A DNA stretch of 64,000 bases from Heterocephalus glaber (Eukaryota > Chordata > Mammalia > Rodentia > Bathyergidae): NCBI RefSeq assembly GCF_000247695.1, contig NW_004624784.1, positions 12,282,522-12,346,521 of the forward strand, written 5' to 3'. Position numbers and translations under genes: made by a program. Below, in pieces: positions 61,824-64,000 of the stretch; position 1 is the stretch's first letter; each line of letters begins with the position of its first letter. Under the pieces are notes generated by a model, which was not told where the DNA came from, ran no database searches, and saw only the letters and a program-made list of their open reading frames with translations.

Positions 61824-62142
61824 GTATCAGTCAGCATTCCTGTCACTGAGACAAAATACTCAATAGCCTCAACTTAGAGGACAGGTTATGTTGTTTGGTT
61901 CAGTTTCAATGGGTTCAGTCCATGGTCGGCAGGCTCCAAAGCAGAAATGGGCATGGTGAAAATGCATGGCAGAGGTAAGCTGCTCACCTGTGGTGGCTAG
62001 GAAGCAAAGAGAGAGAAAGGGGGACCCAGGGACAAGAACACACCCTTCCAAGTCACACACCCCCAGTTACCTACCTCCTTTGACTAGGCTCCCACTTCCT
62101 AACTTTTAGGGGGCAGTTTAGAGCCTAAACTATAATATTCCA
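61824..62142 (-). mobile_element. MaLR-type solo LTR
   Basis: Minus-oriented: TCAGTCAGCATTCCTGTCAC, CAATGGGTTCAGTCCATGGT, GGAAGCAAAGAGAGAGAAAG and TCCCACTTCCTAACTTTTAG are the reverse of a MaLR LTR. It is related to the elements at 35283 and 57256. Confidence 0.7.
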
Positions 62143-62249
62143 CTCCTGGCCCCTAAAAGGCTAATTCGTGTCTATCTCATTATTCAAAAGAGACACAAAA
62201 GTTTGAACAGTTCTAATACCACTTGAAAGTCCTTAAAAATCCAAGTTTC

Positions 62250-62680
62250 CATCAGGGGGAGAAGCCCCAGCAAGTGTGCAAAAAAAAACCCAAAACACCT
62301 TTCTAACAGAACTCTGACTTTCTTACCCATCAGAGAAGCCATACTGGTGAAAAATCGTATATATGCCCTGAATGTGGCAAAAATATCAGTTGGAGAGCCT
62401 TACATGGGTTTGTACCCAAATAAACAAAAACCAGCCTGAGGAAAGACTCTACAAATGTTTAAATAACAAAAGTTTGTCAAGGATCAGCTCTTGGGGTACA
62501 TAGGGAACTCACATAAGTGAAAAACCCGTAAATACCATGAGTCTGAAAAAAGGTTTGTTAGAAGCTTCTGTATTTATTGGGCCCCAAAGAACCCATTCTG
62601 CCAAGTAAGAGATCAAATTGAGGGTGAACCATCTGTGTACATATAACATGTATGAGAAGAACTGTTCTCATAATTAGTTG
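62250..62680 (+). pseudogene. C2H2 zinc-finger gene fragment (KRAB-ZNF type), broken
   Basis: Plus-strand remnants of tandem C2H2 fingers. Around 62333-62400 the reading [19 protein letters not shown] shows an HTGEK linker and a CxxC finger half. A linker-like HQGEKP lies near 62254 and a decayed SEKP linker near 62517. Frames are interrupted by stops and indels, and fingers lack their histidines. There is no intron evidence, so a retrocopy fragment is likely. It runs opposite to SIK3. Confidence 0.75.
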
Positions 62681-62983
62681 ACCCATATGTTAGCAGTAAC
62701 TTTAAATGGAGTCAGTACGGAAATAGTTTCCTAGATCCCAGAAGCTTGTGGGAGAAGCTAGAGCAAGTCAGAGTAGACCTGATGGGTAACTTAGGTGAAG
62801 ATGCTTTTCTTTTATCTGAACCACTTAATAATTGCTTTAATTTCACTTTAATATTCAGAAATCCAATAAATGAAGGGACTGATACCTGAAAAAAAAAAAG
62901 TCCAAGTTCAAGGTCTCCTTTGAGACTCAAAGCAAACCCTTAACTATTAGGATCTGTAAAAATCAAAAAGAAGACGCCCTACC

Positions 62984-63575
62984 GAGGTCCTGAGTCACAC
63001 AGAACATGCCGAATCACCCCACTGCAGACAGGCAGGTCTGTGCGCACCCTGCCAAGGTCCTGGGTTGCACGGAAGACGCCTAGTCACCTCGCTGCAGACA
63101 GGCGGGCCCACACCCTACCGAGGTCCTGAGTCACACAGAACAGGCTGAGTCAGCCCCCTGCAGACAGGCAGGTCTGTCTGTGCCCTGCCGAGGTCCCGAG
63201 TGACACGGAGGCCTCCGAATCGCCCCGCTGCAGACAGGCAGCCACCTGGTTCCACACTACAAAGACGCAGAGGACACCAGACCACCAGACCAAGGTACTG
63301 AGTCCTGCTGCTCAGGGCCCAGAGGCAGGGGCTTCTGAGCCGCCGTCCCACTGCTCCTGGTCCAGAGGAAAGGGCTTCCTGGTCACCATCCCTCCCGCGG
63401 CTCCCAGCCCAGAGGAAAGGGCTTCCTGGCCACCATCCCTCCCGCTGCTCCCAGCCCACAAGAAAGGGCTTTTGGGTCACCATCCCTACCGCTGCTCCTG
63501 GCCCCTGTCCCACCTCTCCCAGCTCAGAGGAGATAATCCGTGCAGGTGCTAACAACGCCCCCACCCCCCGTCGAA
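62984..63575 (+). mobile_element. L1 5' UTR with two tandem arrays
   Basis: GC- and CpG-rich region leading straight into L1 ORF1. Array one has four units starting GAGGTCC or AAGGTCC at 62984, 63054, 63120 and 63190 (spacing 70, 66, 70), each with CTGCAGACAGGC. Array two has units starting CAGAGG or similar at 63320, 63363, 63410 and 63457 (spacing 43, 47, 47) with AAGGGCTTCCTGG. Repeated promoter monomers of this kind are known from mouse L1, but these units are unfamiliar to me. A 149-codon minus-strand frame here is a shadow of the repeats. Confidence 0.72.
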
Positions 63576-64000
63576 ATGAGAAAACACGTAAATAAGTCTC
63601 AAAACCAGACTTCTAGATCACCTACAGCAATCCCAAAGGGAAATGAGATCGAACACTCTGATACTCAACCACCTGGACCCACTGAACTGGCAACAAAAGG
63701 GGATCTGGAAAAAATGAAATCAGAAATAATTTCTCAGATAATAGGAGAAATTGGGCCCCTAGTGCAAGACTCGATTAATAAATCTAGAGAGGAGCTCAAG
63801 AATATGATGGTATCTCAACATAAGAAACAAATGGAATCCATAAAACAAATACAAATAGATTTCCAGGACATGAAAAACTCCATTGAAAGTCTACACAGCA
63901 GAATGAGCCAGTGTGAGGACAGAATTTCAGACACAGAAGATAAGATTGCAATTAGTGACCAGGAAAAGAAAAATTGCTTCAAAATTATAAGGGAACATGA
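63576..64000 (+). CDS. L1 ORF1 (partial, open to window edge)
   Basis: ATG at 63576 in context GAAATGA opens a frame of 141 codons to the edge without a stop. Composition is that of L1 ORF1 protein: a short basic N-terminus (MRKHVNKSQNQTSR), a proline/glycine-containing segment, then a lysine/glutamate/glutamine-rich stretch with heptad spacing that would form the trimeric coiled coil. The RNA-binding domains would follow outside the window. ORF1p is the RNA-chaperone component of the L1 ribonucleoprotein. The absence of stops suggests a fairly young insertion, antisense to SIK3. Confidence 0.8.
   Translation, partial: MRKHVNKSQNQTSRSPTAIPKGNEIEHSDTQPPGPTELATKGDLEKMKSEIISQIIGEIGPLVQDSINKSREELKNMMVSQHKKQMESIKQIQIDFQDMKNSIESLHSRMSQCEDRISDTEDKIAISDQEKKNCFKIIREH

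Noticed and set aside
62984..63250. CRISPR-like array of regularly spaced repeats
   Set aside because: The units are contiguous diverged monomers without unique spacers, in a mammalian L1 promoter.
63115..63564. A 149-codon open frame on the minus strand
   Set aside because: It lies entirely within the tandem arrays of the L1 5' UTR, and its repeats follow the DNA units. It resembles no protein family.

Overview
This is a stretch of rodent nuclear genome. It contains part of one protein-coding gene, SIK3 (salt-inducible kinase 3), on the minus strand, embedded in repeat-rich introns. The rodent assignment rests on many ID-like SINEs (tRNA-derived, about 75 bp), B1 SINEs with the internal 29-bp duplication typical of rodents, B1-dID dimers, and old MIR, L2, L1M and MaLR copies. 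The ID consensus does not look like mouse or rat. A castorimorph or other non-murid rodent is my guess, not a demonstrated identity.

Layout of the gene, read right to left: exon 4 (45828-45989), exon 5 (25088-25212), exon 6 (24457-24580), exon 7 (8592-8710), exon 8 (7824-7934), exon 9 (7433-7576), exon 10 (6994-7071), exon 11 (6778-6887), exon 12 (5370-5523) and exon 13 (4951-5106). Exon numbers follow mouse Sik3, where exon 13 is the 52-codon exon skipped in the Sleepy mutant (recalled knowledge). The ten exons join without a phase break, from the kinase catalytic loop through the UBA domain to the second 14-3-3/PKA site. Exons 1-3 lie beyond the right edge; exon 14 onward lies beyond the left edge.

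The most striking feature is a near-perfect duplication. Positions 2310-4055 repeat 6687-8432 (offset 4377, no indel, one difference seen) and carry second copies of exons 8-11 downstream of exon 13. The left edge is a 100-N gap. The right edge is a chimeric ID element whose two target-site duplications belong to two different ID insertions. This is what recombination between two ID elements would leave if it made a 4.38-kb tandem duplication, with about 2.58 kb (exons 12 and 13) hidden in the gap. An assembly misjoin is the competing explanation. The full unit holds 753 coding bases (251 codons), so a real duplication would stay in frame and double the UBA region and both regulatory phosphosites.

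Region by region: 1-8.5 kb, exons 7-13 and the duplication. 8.7-24.4 kb, an intron with L2, MIR, SINEs, a twin-primed L1, a CTCF-like motif and a possible cryptic exon. 25.2-45.8 kb, a large intron with L1M, L2, a MaLR LTR, a mariner-type remnant and an isolated CpG-rich island at 39.14-39.44 kb. 46-64 kb, an upstream intron with MaLR LTRs, a nested L1, a zinc-finger pseudogene and, at the right edge, a L1 5' end with two tandem arrays leading into an open ORF1.
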